Positions 27,170 through 40,220 of a stretch of DNA of 64,000 bases are shown here, one piece after another (within the stretch, counting starts at the first letter, position 1; the number at the start of each line of letters is the position of its first letter). Below the pieces are notes generated by a model. The model saw only the letters and a program-made list of their open reading frames with translations, searched no databases and was not told where the DNA came from. The stretch comes from Thunnus maccoyii (Eukaryota > Chordata > Actinopteri > Scombriformes > Scombridae). Where the stretch lies: assembly GCF_910596095.1 (NCBI RefSeq), contig NC_056538.1, positions 17,718,501 to 17,782,500 of the forward strand. Reading direction: 5' to 3'. The translations under genes were made by a program, and so were the position numbers.

Positions 27170-27242
27170 TCAACCTGACATACATACATATATACATACA
27201 TACAAACATACATACATACTTAAATAAAGTAAATAAATAAAT
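27170..27242. repeat. CATA/AAAT simple repeats
   Basis: Imperfect runs of ACAT/CATA (about 27177-27218) followed by AAAT units, lying just upstream of the NIPSNAP2 start region. Confidence 0.8.
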
Positions 27243-27318
27243 GATGCTGTGATGATGCCTCCCCCTGCTGGTCAGAGGACGTTACAGCTCTGCTCTGTGT
27301 GCAGCAGCCCAGTTGAAG

Positions 27319-30300
27319 ATGGCGACTGGAGTCCTTCAGAGAGTGAGCGGAGGTTTGGGTCGGGCTAAGAGCAGGGCCCACACGGCCGGACAGCTCGTCG
27401 TTTGGAGCAGGTCTGCTAGTTATCAGTGTGCATGTTCAGTTTTGGTCTCTGGGGGGTCCGGTGTAGGCTGTGTTGGTTATGTTTTAAAGATGTTTTTCAT
27501 TTCAGCAGTGGCTACGGTGAGCCCGGGCAAGCTAGCCCGTGTGACTGCTAGCCAGTCCTCAGTGGCCTTCAGCAGTAACTTACATGAAAACTGCACCTTT
27601 AATATGATTTATCCCGGGATTTGTGGCATTAACTGTGCTTGTGTTTACTGGTGAAAGTGGAAAAGTACAAGTTTCTTTTATATTTTGCTGCGGAGCATCT
27701 CAAATCTCAAGGTCAATCTGGTAACAGTTACTTTATTGAACATATTGATACCTGCCTATGTCTCAGGTGCTACAAGCCTTACACTATTAGATACCGAGAG
27801 ATGGTTGATACTGATGTATTTCATATGCATCAGTATCACTGTGTATGTCCCATATACAGCAGAGGTGCTGACATTTCAAGTTCAGTCTGTATTATGAATG
27901 GAGCACTGCAAACTTAGTGCGTTGTCCTTCAATTTCTGTGCAGATTTCATCAGATACAGTATCAGGTTGAGAGATTAGACAGTCAGTCTTGCAATGAGCT
28001 TCATGCTGGTCATTAAAACGAGACTTTCATCCAGCTGTTGTTCATCATCACAACAACTCATCTTTGTTTGCAGGGGGTTTGCAACATCAGGCAGCAGAGA
28101 CAGACAGGACAGCTGGTTCAAGTCACTGTTTGTGAGGAAAGTTGATCCCAGGAAAGATGCACACTCAAACCTGCTGACCAAAAATGAGGAGAGTAATCTC
28201 TACAAAATTCAGTGTAAGTTGACCTTACAAGATTTATACTTAAAAAATAAATTAGGGCTGAACAATTGTGATTAATTTAACTGATATTGCAATTGCGATA
28301 TGATTTGCAATATTAGAGGGAATGATCATTTTCATTGAAAAACATTAATTATGGTGTGATTTGAGGGGGGGTCTGTAGAATATGAGGATGTCTCTGCAGC
28401 ATGACAATATTTAATTTAAAATGGTGTTTTGGCACAGAGTTCACCCTTATCAAATATTGCGCCTTCTGCAGTAGGCCATATTGCAGTTTTGATAGAAATT
28501 TTGATTAATTGTTCAGCCCTTAAATAAACTATCTATCTTGAAATGACGATGAGATTTATTTTAAATACAACTTTCTTTTCAGTCCATAATGTGAAGCCGG
28601 AGTGCCTGGACTCATACAACAAACTCTGGTGAGTGTTGCTGTACAATACGGTCTAATCTAGTGTGTGTAAAGTCGTTAACTTACATAGATAGATAAGATA
28701 AGATAAGGGAAATTAAAATATTATGCAGTCAACAATGAGGTAAAAAAGGTAAAAGAAACAAATTCTATTATATTCTAAATTATATACAACAACTCAATAA
28801 ACTAACTCAAATATCTAGGTCAGCAGCAGTAGTGATAGCAGTAGTAGAAGTGTGAGACCAGGTCGACTGAGTACAGCAGTCTATTCCTGTGAGGTGATTG
28901 ACAGGCTGGCGTGACTTCAGTCCTTCAAAGACCAACCTTGCTCATACCTAAGATGACTGGAGGCCATCTATTTGTATATGGGGACTAATATGGGGCCTGC
29001 AACATTAGACAGAAGACATGTGACTGGAAGACACGTGATTGTGATTAAGATTTTGTTGTTTCAAAGTAAATTTCTACTCATCTATAGATTTAAATTCAAT
29101 GTCCTACACCCCAGTTATCTGTGGATATGCTGTGCTGTATTTCAGTTTTGGTTTAAATGTCGTTCAGTGAAGATATTTATCATTCGTCACAGTGAGGATG
29201 TTTTGCCCTCCATCCATGCCGATAAGTACTACCCCTGTGAGCTGGTGGGCACCTGGAATACCTGGTATGGAGAACAAGACCAGGCTGGTAGGATTACTAA
29301 TATCTGCAGTATAACAGGTCTTTTATATAATCAGTGTTATAAGAAGGTGTCCCAGTTGTACAGCGAAATGCTGAATTATTGGCTTGACAGTTTGTTTAAA
29401 AAAGCAGACTTATCCATTAAGTTAGACATCCATGACAAATTATTATTGTTAATAATTAGTCTAACATAAGCTGAATATAAATAATAGTGATTCTGATGGA
29501 TGTTTTGAATTTCAGATGCTAATTTTTAAACCTACTGGAAAAAAGAAAAGAGGCGTATGTTTCAGTAAATGTCTGTCCTGTATTTATCCAAACTTCTCAC
29601 AAAGGGATATTTATGTCAAAGGCTATAAGATTGACATCTTGATGTTTTTACAGTATTAAAACTTAACTATCCTGTGTCCTGTAAAAGTTCTTATATTTCT
29701 TCCTCAGTTCATCTGTGGCGTTACAGAGGTGGATACCCAGCTCTGACAGAGGTGATGAACAAGCTCAGGCAGAACAAGGTAAAGACCCCTTCACGTACAT
29801 CTTGTTAATACTTCAGTGATGCGCTAACAAAGCTGTCAGTCGAAGTAAAGCTTATTGATTATTGTCTGTTCACCGGCAGGAGTTCACAGATTACAGGAAG
29901 GAGCGAGGTAAGATGCTGTTGTCTCGCAGGAACCAGCTTCTGCTGGAGTTCAGCTTCTGGAACGAGCCAGTGCCCAGAGAGGGACCCAACATCTATGAAC
30001 TCAGGTCCTACCAGCTCAGGGTGAGTGCGAGAGCAGCAGGTTATCTCATCTTTAGTGGCACTATAGATCTTTGTGTGTGCAATCCAAACTTTTTTTTATT
30101 GATACCGATTCTGATACCTCAACTATCTGCTGATACCCAGTACTGATCTCTTTCCCCACATCTAAAACCTGGATGCCTCACTGTGTCATTAGAATCATTT
30201 TTATGTAAAGTAACATGAGGCCAGGGATTGTAAAGTTGCTAAAATAGTCCACTGTGACTGCATGAATTTAAATAATAGTGGAAACACTGAATTTTATAAT

Positions 30301-33300
30301 AACATTGATAAATTTAATATGGATCAGTCACGTCATGGCAGATGCGATACAATTAAAAAGGTCCATATTTGTCCTAATACTGATCCAGTGTGACAGATCA
30401 GACCATTCCTAGTTTTAGACGGTAAGCTCCAGTGTGTAGCAGCGTATATTAAGTTAATCACTCTTCATTTATACACTGCAAAACTGCTTTTTCGCAAAAG
30501 AGCTTAGAGAATTTGGGGAATCATTAAACAGTTAACAGCATAACCAGGTCTACTCGAAACCTGCAGGGCAATGTTTCATGTAAAATCAACTTTTTAAGTA
30601 TGATATTAGAGACAAATGTTTTGTAAACGTTCATCCAGGGAAAGCTGGTCACTCTGTTTTTGTATCATCATAACTTGACACGTTTGTATATATTCACCAG
30701 ATGCTAACCGGTGCAAACACCATCAGTCATCTGAGGCTTCAGGGCTGCTGGTCAGAAAGGAAGAACGTTACTCTTTCACTTTTCCAGCTCACGTTATCTC
30801 TATTTAAACTAATAATCTTTCAGTCACATGCTTACCTTCCATGACCTCTAAATTACCTCTGCGCTCGCAAAACTACTGTCAGACATGTAATGATCTCGTG
30901 TCTTCAGCTTTCAACAGTCATCATTTGTACTATTTTTTTCGACTGCGGCCCTCCGTACACAGTTTTTATCTACTTATGGCCTCATGGGTGAAATATGCAA
31001 TCCAATGGCACATGATTGTAGCCTGAATAAATGGTTAAACTGAAAGCAGTCTTAGTTCTGCTACATAATGCTTGACACACACCCTGCCAGCTCCTGCAGA
31101 TTAAGTCGTTCTTTCTAATCTGAAAAGCAAAACTGTCTCTAGGTCAGGGCTCCCTTTGACACGTGATGAATGCAAGCTATTATCCCTCATCACACACTGA
31201 GATTACATTGCAGAAACAGCGGGGCGTTTGTTGTCTCAAGCACCAGAGAATGATTGAAGAAGCCTTCGGGTGTTGTTATTATTACAGTTTATCTCCACGA
31301 TGACAAAATACCTGCGTTACGTCTTTACCATTTATTTGTGTTAATTCGTTTTCTCTGGAAAGAAAGTGTGATATCCATCTCAAGTTTGGAACGCTCTGAA
31401 TTATATATGTTTTATTGTAATAAAGTCTATTGTGTTTTCTTTCTTCCAGCCAGGAACCATGATCGAGTGGGGTAATTACTGGTAAGGCAGCCTGAACTCA
31501 TTTGATTCACTGAACTGTGATTACAGAACAGTTGCACTACATGAAACCTCTCTCCTCATGCTGTCATTAATAAGAGTTATTCCACAGAGAGGGATTATTC
31601 TGAAGCTGCACTGTCATGCTCTCGAGCCAAGACTCAAATTTGAGGGGAGATTTAAGTACACTACAAATGTGTGTGCATAATAGTTCAGTATAATGAGCCT
31701 GGAAAAGATCCATGACTCGGGCTGACAGAGTCAACGGGTCAACACTTATCAGTTTGTGCAATGCAGCTGATTGCAATTGATTAAAATGAAGACATGAGCT
31801 TTCTGCACACACCTTAGTTTTCTGCATACTTTTTTTTTCAATCTGATAGCACTGCGATAGATTTCTTTGTTGGTTTTTGTACTTGTCTGACCAGTTTTGC
31901 AACGAGTGCCACGTTTGACTTGCAAGTGATTTCCAGTGTTTCTAAAATGTCTCCTGGCTTTGTAGTCGTCAAACTGTCAAGTCTTGTGTGTCTTTTTCCA
32001 GTCAACAGATCATCATGATCACCATCATGTGCATTATTTTATATGTAAAACCTTTAATAATATCCAGTTGCTTTTCTCCTTTGAGACTTCATGGTTCCTT
32101 CCTTCCTATATGTGATATAAATAATCATCTTTGACAAAAAAGACCAATGCTTAGGTCATTCTTTTCCCAAAAACAGTTCTCTTATGTTTGTGTTTATGCT
32201 TACTTCAACCAACCTTTGTTTGAACAAACCTCTATAGTTGTGCACATTATGCCAGAAAAGCAATTTAAGGTAATTTCAATATAATTTATTTAGTTGAAGG
32301 CTTAAACTCCTACTTCAAGTTACAACAACATGAAACTTTATAGTTTTGTATCCAGACAGTGATTATAATTTGAATAAGTAAATGTTTACTTTGAGGAGAG
32401 CATAATGGATTCAGAACACCAGTCCGCTCATTTCACATGGACTTGGCAAGTGTTGAGGTTCATAAACATGCATACAGTAAGCCATGGCGTCACATCTTTT
32501 GGTTGGATGTGATGTTGCAATGCATAATCATTTCTGTGGAAGACAAATGTCGTCCAGCTTATGTTAACAAAACAGACAAAATCCTATTGTGTAAAGTCAA
32601 AACAGTTCAAATTCAAAAGGATGTTGAAATTCCTTCTTTGAACACAGGTCAGATGTTTTAAGCGTGGTCTTGTGCCAGATGAAGTCTCAGTGTTTTTGGC
32701 CTGTGTTGTGACTGAAGTTGTTCGTGTCTGCAGGGCCAGGGCCATTGGATATCGCCAGCACAACAGAGAAGCTGTGGGAGGGTTTTTCTCACAGATCGGC
32801 AATCTCTACATGGTTCATCACCTCTGGGGTAATTTCAGCTTCATACAAAAGTACAGAAAAATAAAGTTGAACTTGATCTTCATTTATCAAGTAAAAATGC
32901 CAAACATTTCAAAGTTCCAGCTTCTCAAATTTAAGAATTTGCTTTTTTTCTTTGTTTTATATTATTGTAAATTATTGTAAAAATCTAACAATTTAGATTT
33001 TAAGTTGCACTAAATGATATTTTTGTACAAACAACAGATCAAATGGCTACTAATGTGAACAGGGTCGTTCCTAGTGACAAACCCACAGATAATCACCTGA
33101 CTGCAGTTCCTCTCAGCTTTACTGAGTGTTTTAGTTTCTCTTAGTTCCTTGTTGTGGTTTTAAGGCACGCAACTTTACTGTTTCGTTCACTTTCACCTGC
33201 ATAGTCTTTATGATCAAGAAAGCTCTGATAAACCCAGTGTGCGTGACCTGCCCAGCACCAAACAAGCAGACAGAACAAGTTAGACTAGCTGGTGAACTTA

Positions 33301-34039
33301 ATGGAGCATTCAGCAGTTGAAAAGCCAGGGTTCCTTAAGGAGGTGGTGGAGAGCAAAACAGAGCTAAAAGGAGTGAATATTGGTCTTCTGTTCAGCAGGT
33401 GGACACAAATGCAACTCAAAATGAATACTAATGTTGCTCCATGTCTGCTCGATATGTAAATAGGCAACTGTTTGCTAAAACTTTCACTATAGTGCCTTTA
33501 TTTAGGGTCCTAATATGTATTCACAACTGAATTCTGCTGCATCCAAGTGTCTAAAGCTTCAACAATTTATCACTGAAGTGATAAATAGTTACCAGATTAA
33601 CTGATAATAAAATCATGCAAAACAACATCTGGCTTGTAGAGAAGTGACTCCATTCACTCTGAGCAGTGCTGTAATAAGTGTGATTTGATGATTTCAGCTT
33701 ACAAAGACCTTCAGTCCAGAGAAGACACACGGAACGGCGCCTGGCAGCAGGAGGGCTGGGACGAGGTGGTGTATTATACAGGTGAGCAAAAAAAAACAAC
33801 CCTGTTCCACAAACAAAGTTGTTATGCAGTCTCATAATAGGTGTTTTTATTGACCTTCACCTCGTTTGTCTTGAGTAACAGGATATTGAGCCGTTCAGAT
33901 CAATTTCTAAAAGACCTTTAAACTGTGCGGACAGAGAAACATATTGAGCTGCTTGCCTTTTGTTTTTTCTCCAGTTCCTCTTATTCAGCATATGGATTCC
34001 AGGATCATGATCCCAACAAAGGCTTCCCCGCTGCAGTGA
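27319..34039 (+). CDS. nipsnap2: NipSnap homolog 2, mitochondrial
   Basis: Ten coding exons: 27319-27410, 28074-28213, 28583-28628, 29193-29287, 29708-29778, 29880-30020, 31450-31481, 32734-32828, 33698-33781, 33975-34039; 861 bases, 286 residues, the same length as the human protein as I recall it. All phases join cleanly. Recognisable blocks in order are [20 protein letters not shown], the first NIPSNAP domain with [11 protein letters not shown] and [13 protein letters not shown], then [31 protein letters not shown] and the C-terminal [10 protein letters not shown]. The basic, Ser/Ala-rich N terminus fits a mitochondrial targeting peptide. Family knowledge: NIPSNAP1/2 are mitochondrial proteins that can be displayed on damaged mitochondria as mitophagy signals. 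NIPSNAP2 rather than NIPSNAP1 is chosen from linkage to PSPH, PHKG1 and CHCHD2. The first donor is CAG followed by GTCTGC, a weak site but the only one giving the right phase. It converges with PSPH. Confidence 0.95.
28254..28520. mobile_element. Small DNA transposon in NIPSNAP2 intron 2
   Basis: Left end AGGGCTGAACAATTGTGATT faces right end AATTGTTCAGCCCT in inverted orientation, flanked by TTA/TA. About 267 bases, non-coding, with an AT-rich core containing GCAATTGCGATATGATTTGC. It resembles the abundant fish miniature elements with an AGGGCTGAACGATT terminus. Confidence 0.7.
30021..31449. other. NIPSNAP2 intron 6
   Basis: Intron of about 1.4 kb with no further exon or recognised repeat. 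Confidence 0.6.
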
Positions 34040-35446
34040 AACAAGAAAACCACCCAGAAGCTGAAAACCTTTCGAATGTTACATCCATCCAGAGCATCAC
34101 TATCATGGTTTCAACCTCCTGTCAGTGCTGCCAAACCACATCCTATCTCTGTTACTGTCTTTGTATTATTATTATTATCATTTCAAAATGTCACTAGAAC
34201 ACTCCATTTTCTTTTTTTTCTGGAGCAGGATGAGTAAATTTGGCTAATTGAAACCTCCTGATGCTTCATTATGTCCAACGTCCCGTGCCACATTAAAACT
34301 GGTCCATGAAGAGAGCTCGTCTCCAGGTTTAGAACCAAAGTTACTTGAAAAGAAGCAGCTGTATGATGTGTACGTGTGAGGACAGACAGGACAACAATAC
34401 TGCTGAAGCTCATTGCACAATGCAGGGGCTATTTATTTATTTTAATGTAAATTTGGAGTACGTGTTATCTGTTTTAGGTGTGCTGAGAAATGTAAGCCTC
34501 ACCATTGCTGAGTGAAGGGAGAAAGCCTCTGTTTATTCATGGGAACACAGCGCTAACTCTTGATGAAAACCTCACAATTTTATAATTGAGCTCTGTTATA
34601 AACCTTATATCATTTTTTTCTGCAAACTCCTCCTTTCAGTTGCTTTTTGTGGATGTTTAGGTTTCCCTGTCATGGTAATGTTGATGTTTCATGGTGCTGT
34701 GTTTGTAACTTTGGCTTCTACTTTTTCTCTTGTGAAGACAGCATGCCTGGTTTTAAAAACAGTTTTTATCGATCATGTTTTAATGGGGCATAATGATCCT
34801 GTACGAAAACGTGTTATCTTATCAGTGAATGAGTGAATCTGGCACTCAGAGGGCAGTCATGCTGCTACATATTGTAATATCAGATTTTATCGTTAAAGGA
34901 AGCATGTTTATCTTGTCTTTTTGTTCATCAGTTCATAGAGAACAGCATAGAGGGAAGGACAAGAACACCAACACAGATTAAAGTAGTTGAAACAGCTTTC
35001 TTGACAGCATGTTGTTGTGTTTAATGCTGATCTTTACAGGACTGAAGTCACCACACTCAATGACATGTCCGGTTACAGTTTTTAACACCCATACAGAATT
35101 AAAAACATTTCTATCGCTCATTGCACATACCATAATATGCAGGAGTTGTATTAGCTTACCTAAAGTCTTTGATGCAAAAAGTGCAAAAACACTAAAATCG
35201 TCTTTCTAACCTCCACATAAGACGGTGTTTGGTTATTTTTTTTAGTATCTTCTAGTATAAAAATCAAGAGGGCAACAGCTTCATGAAGGTAAAATTGGTC
35301 TCTCTAGTGTAAACATTTTCATTCATTATAAAAATCTATTGACAGAGTCTAAAGGGAGAAAACGTGCACTGGATAAAACCATCAGAGGCACACCTTTAGG
35401 TGCAAATATAAAATGTTAAAATTAGTAACAGTACTCTTTTAGCATC
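34040..35446. other. Convergent 3' region between NIPSNAP2 and PSPH
   Basis: About 1.4 kb between the two stop codons, expected to contain both 3' untranslated regions. A minus-strand AATAAA (TTTATT on the plus strand near 34430-34440) could serve PSPH but would imply a long tail; no clear plus-strand AATAAA close to the NIPSNAP2 stop was found. No other gene seen. Confidence 0.5.
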
Positions 35447-38400
35447 TTAGATCTTCTCCAGTTCCTTCAGGAGCTCTCCAAAGCTTGTGACGTACCACGA
35501 ACTCCTGTCCTTAACCTGCGGCCTGACGACATTGCCGCCAAATCCAATGAAGGCACTCTGCAGGGGGAAAGAAATACACTGTTACCACACTGTATTTCCA
35601 ATATTTAAATTTTGTCATTTGCCAAAATGCAGATATATGCTATACTTATTTTTCAAGGACACAGTATTAACCATCCATCAAACATGCATGTGTGAACTTA
35701 AAATGCACAATATGCAATTTTCTGCCGCTATGGGGTCTCTCGCTCAAAACAATAACGAAAGAGTTTGATGACATTGTGAAGTGTGGGATCATGGGAGTTG
35801 TTGTCTTCAGTCAACATTGCCATCATTGCAGTCAACTTCTGCCACTTAGGATTACTTCAGTGTTAATTGTTCAGGATGATTTTACTGGGAGCCGAATTAT
35901 CCGCAGAGGTCTCTTCATCTCCAAAACAAACAGACCCGATGATTAAAACCAGTAAAAACACTGAATAAAAATCAGTGTTTCTCCCACGCTGTTTGGTGGA
36001 CACAGGACGTCCAGAGGGGGTATGAGCTGAGCTGAGCTGCCGCTAACGTTTGCTCAGCTTGTTTCTCTGATAACTTACAATCCAAACATCCAATGACTAA
36101 AATCCTTCATCCGGTTAAAAGATCTAAAAAGTGTATCGTAAAAATGTGGCTTAAAATTGCATAAAAAGTAAATTTATGACAGCTTCTGGTGGACAACCAC
36201 AACACTGATGTATGCGCGAAGGGGATATGATGCCTGACGACCAAATGAAACGGACAGTAAACTTTATTAAAATTACAGATTTCTCTGGGTTTGAACATTG
36301 TTGGAAATATTTGGGATAACATAAGTACCCAACTCAACAAAATATATAAACATAGGTCTAGTTGTTTTAAGTTTTAATGTTTTAATGCAGAAAAGTTACA
36401 TATTGGGCCTTTAAATGTGGAGACAATTACATAAGATGCGATATAAACACTTACAGCAGGAGGGCAGGCCTCTAGATCAGTGGCTCCATCTCCAATCATC
36501 ACCACAGTCTTGAAGCCGAACTGTTCCTTCAGCATGCTGATGACCTTTCCTTTTCCACCACTCTCAGCTGTCGGCTGACTCTCATCAAAACCAGCATACT
36601 CTCCTAAACAAAGACACGTTTAATTTAGCTCTGTAGTATGGCAGCTTCTCACAACAACATGACGTAAGTATTGGGAAAAATGTTGTGATGATGAAGGAGA
36701 AGATTTGATTTCAGATTAATACATTTTGACATCGGGTAGACAAATCAAGTCTTGTTAATCCACACAGACACAGATTGTGATGCTCCGGTCTAGAAATTCA
36801 CAAAAACAGACTCCACTTCTTACCATTGAAGTAGAACTTGAGCCGGTTGGCATAAACATGGTGCAGAGGAATGTTTAGCTGAGTGGCCACATGTTCAACA
36901 ATGCAGCGGAAGCCGCCTGAAATGAGGAACACCTTGATGTTGCGCTGGTGAAGATGGTCCACAAGCTCCCTGCATAAAGACAAATGGCCAGTTACCATCA
37001 CTTAATTTAGAGGGATGCGGTTTTTGTTTACTTTTTTGTCTAGTAGGCAGTGGTAAAATCTCATTTCAGATATATTAGGATAATAAAGCGCATTAACTCC
37101 CAGTACACTGTCTGCTATGTCAGCAGCTATGATAGTTTCATGGATATTCCAGCAATTTAGTATTGAATTTCCCTAAAAGGGACTCACCGAGAGACATATT
37201 AAAAACAAAAGTGATGCAGCAGAGATGCAGCGATAATCTATCTTTTAGTCCCTGGTACGTGCCAAGCTACATAAACACTGGGTCCTACAATTCCCATAAT
37301 GCAACTAAAAAGCAACTTTCATCCATCCTCCCTTCCAATATCTTTTCCTTAGTGTATTCAAGTCTAAAACGAATATCACCATCACAACTCTACTGTCCAC
37401 ATTTGAATAACAGCAAACATTGCTAAAAAAAAATCTGAAAAAAAATCTCCCTCCAGAGCCACACATCATACTACGGTTTTCACAGACTGAATAGTAGTCC
37501 TCACAATAAATAAACTGAGTGTTCCTGTACAGAAAATGGGGTAAAATAAAGCTGCAACTAACAATTACCTTCATTAGCGATTAATTAGCCAACATTTTCT
37601 CAATTAATCATTTTAGTTTGATGTGTATTAAATATCGAAAAATAGTGAAAAATGCTCAAAAAGCTCACAGCCATGTTCCTCAAATGTCTTGTTTTATCTA
37701 ATCAACAGTACAAAATCTTAAGATATTCAGTTTACTATCATATGACACAGAAAAGCTTCAAATCCTCACATCTAAGCAGCTACAATGAGCACATTTTTAG
37801 CCTTTTTGCTTAAAATTGACTACAGCAATTATTTTATTATCAACTGAGTTGCTGATTCATTTTCTGCCAGTTGATTAATCGTAAATACAAAACAAATTTT
37901 GGGCTCATAGTGAAACTGAATCTCCACAATAATTAACATGCAGACTGGCATTCACATTGATAAATGTTTTTATAAATATAGTGAATCTAGTCTTACGAGG
38001 CTCCACCTTTTGCTTCCCAGTGTTAATGTATTGTGTGGAATATGACGTAACTTGTCTCAAACTGGATTCTTCACATTTACCTGATACCTGGAGTCAGCTG
38101 GGGTGGATGGTCTGTAATCAGCTTGTTCACTTGTTCTCTGGAACATCGGATGATGGAGAGACGCTCAGTCAGGGCTGTTTTAAATGTCATTGAGCCACCC
38201 ATGGCTTTGCGAGTCCTGAAATGTGAAAATAGTGAGAAATGGCATAATATTTAAAACAAGTCCAGTGATATAAGAATATTTAATAAAACTGTATTTTTCT
38301 GTGCATACTTTTTCCCCCCTTATTTAATGTGATGTTGACAGCATGTGCACACATACATTTCAGTGACTGCATCCCCCACACCGCAGAATTTGGCAAGTTC

Positions 38401-38496
38401 ATCAATGCCTTCTTCTTTGATGACCGTGCTGTCCACATCGAAACAGACAGCTTCTGCTCTCCGGAAGAGTTCTTTTGTCTGCGACAGTGTTGTCAT
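35447..38496 (-). CDS. psph: Phosphoserine phosphatase
   Basis: Five coding exons in transcript order: 38357-38496, 38081-38215, 36824-36969, 36455-36603, 35447-35557; 681 bases, 226 residues, against 225 in human. It catalyses the last step of L-serine synthesis, hydrolysing 3-phosphoserine in the cytosol. The HAD-superfamily signatures are present: DVDSTV at residues 20-25 with nucleophile Asp20 and acid/base Asp22, the substrate-binding [20 protein letters not shown] (motif II Ser), GGKGKVI (motif III Lys) and [15 protein letters not shown] (motif IV Mg-binding Asp). [13 protein letters not shown] and IGFGGNV also match the family. All introns begin GT and end AG with consistent phases. 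The start is the ATG in a context preceded by a CTTAG acceptor at 38500, so the upstream exon is untranslated. The protein looks complete and functional. Confidence 0.96.
35696..36416. mobile_element. Small DNA transposon in PSPH last intron
   Basis: The left end TTAAAATGCACAATATGCAA and the right end TTACATATTGGGCCTTTAA are imperfect inverted repeats of about 30 bases (both containing the motif pair CAATATG / CATATTG and a TTTTCTGC / GCAGAAAA continuation). Length about 720 bases. It contains short open frames without motifs and phrases such as GGGAGTTGTTGTCTTC that I recognise as frequent in spiny-rayed fish introns. Non-autonomous. Confidence 0.65.
37551..37885. mobile_element. Small DNA transposon, family B (copy 2), decayed
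   Basis: Starts GCTGCAACTAACAATTACCT and carries the family's TGTATTAAATATCGAAAAATAG and CAAAATCTTAAGATATTCAG stretch, ending at about GTTGATTAATCG without a clear terminal repeat. It lies in the PSPH intron between the second and third coding exons. Confidence 0.6.
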
Positions 38497-38559
38497 TGTG
38501 CTAAGAAAATAAGAGTACAGTTAGTATGAGATGCTCAGAAACAACTGCAGCATTTCAGC

Positions 38560-39052
38560 TGTCTTAAAACAACAGTCAGGTGCCCATATGAACATTGAAA
38601 GAGGTTTTCCTCGCTGAAAACATTCTTCCTGTTCATACTGGCTATTAAAGGATCCCCTTCAAATGTACTTTCATTGTAAGGGGATGGGGGCCAAAATCCA
38701 GTGTGTCCACACAGTCATTTCATGCAAAAAGGCATTTAAAAGTTTATCTGAAGTTTATCTGAAACTCAGCAGTTTGAGTTATTAAGTCTTAGGTCTTTTT
38801 AAGTCTCTCTAGCATCAAATTCCCACTTTGTGTTTCCTCGGACAGTGTTTCCCTGTTGTGCTGCGGTGGAAGTATAGTTAATACAAAAAAAGAGGGACTT
38901 TGCACAGGAGAACTGTGGATTTTGTCCCCCATTGCTTACATTATGAGTGCATTAGGGATCTTTTAATGGTCAGTATGAACAGGAGGAATGCTTGCAGTAA
39001 GAAAACCCTGTTTCAATGTTCATTAGAGCACCTGACTCTTGTTTTTTAAGAC
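38560..39052. mobile_element. Long-inverted-repeat element, family D (copy 1)
   Basis: Left arm contains CAACAGTCAGGTGCCCATAT then GAACATTGAAAGAGGTTTTC; the right arm holds the reverse complement of these (AAACCCTGTTTCAATGTTC and GCACCTGACTCTTG). Arms are well over 100 bases, with ACTTTCATTGTAAG-type text inside. About 490 bases in PSPH intron 1, just upstream of its first coding exon. A second copy is at 40221-40812. Confidence 0.75.
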
Positions 39053-39780
39053 AGACTGGTTGCACAGATTTCAAGCTAAAACACATCAGACATGTCATGG
39101 CAACATTAGGAAGTCATCTGCAGGGAAATCTAATTATCATTGGGAGAGTGCCGAGCTGAGCTTGTCGGTTAAACATGATGTCTGTGATTTTGCCCCGCAG
39201 CAACCAGATTTCATTGTGTAACTAAGCCCTGTATGCAGTGGATGTCTTATGCCCAGTGAAGCAGCAAACACATCTATTGGCTGAAATACCTATGTGTTAA
39301 CGTTTCTGCATCGACAGAGCTCATCTCAAATAAACACTGGACATGTGTGCCAAAAAATGCGTTATATAAAGACGAAACAAAGCTAAAAAAGACCATAAGA
39401 GAAGCCGTTATTGACATCATCTGCCCGTGTTGCGTCACCCAGGCACACTACTCAGGACCGTCCGGGTCTGGCAAACCCCCAAAACGGACGTGAAGACGAT
39501 AAAACTTGGTGAAACGCCCAGCCTCTGCATGTTTGCTGTCCCTCGGTAAACGGTTAATCACTGCTGCAAACGACTGGCATTGAATATATCACGACTTTAC
39601 GTTAAGAATAACCGCTAGCAGGGGACGTTACCTGTCCGGTGCAAACAATTTTGCTTGATTTTAGCGATATTCACACACACTGCTCAACTGTAGAACATGT
39701 GAAACTACTCATCCAGCAACGCCAGGCTAAATTTATTCGAAAGCAGGTTAAAAATGTTGAAGTTATCCTGTGGTACTTAC

Positions 39781-39900
39781 CGGTAAAGACAGCTCTGATA
39801 AGGCACTAACAGCTTCAGCTTTAGCCGACCTCTCAATGGGTTCATCGAAGAGGAAGAGGAGCGCTGGATGCTCCACCAATCAGAGGAAAGCCGGTGAGAG
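39781..39900 (-). other. psph: Probable PSPH 5' untranslated exon and promoter region
   Basis: On the minus strand, TCTTTACCG is followed by GTAAGTACC (donor at 39775-39780), a strong site pointing into the PSPH gene, and the next acceptor downstream is CTTAG at about 38501-38505 just before the ATG. GC content rises over 39780-39940. The 5' limit of the exon is not visible. Confidence 0.55.
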
Positions 39901-40220
39901 CCCGCCCACCGCCTGCTGGCTCTGCTCCATGGCAACAGCAACGGTTAACTAACGGCTAATTTGTACATACTATAGTGAAGTGGTGCTAAATTTTATCGGT
40001 TGTCCCCACAATAGTTGTATTAAAGTGGGTTTACTGTTATTAAAGCGGAAATCCCGGCTCCAACTGGACGATAAACCCCCCCTAGAGTTGAGTCAGGCCT
40101 GATTTATAAAGGCTTACTGACTCCAAAATTGGGTCAGTTCCCAGCAGCATTCAGCGCAATCTCAATTATTCTCTCTCACATTTTTTGTCTCTACACCTCA
40201 AGGATGGGTTCACAATTTTT

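Noticed and set aside
27319-27654. Long NIPSNAP2 exon 1 frame ending at the GTGAGC near 27517
   Set aside because: The resulting phase does not match exon 2, whereas the donor at 27410 does.
28972-29469. 165-codon plus-strand open frame
   Set aside because: It is NIPSNAP2 exon 4 (29193-29287) extended into both introns, not a separate gene.
37551-37885. Possible extra PSPH exon between coding exons 2 and 3
   Set aside because: The segment is a decayed family B transposon and flanking exon phases already join without it.
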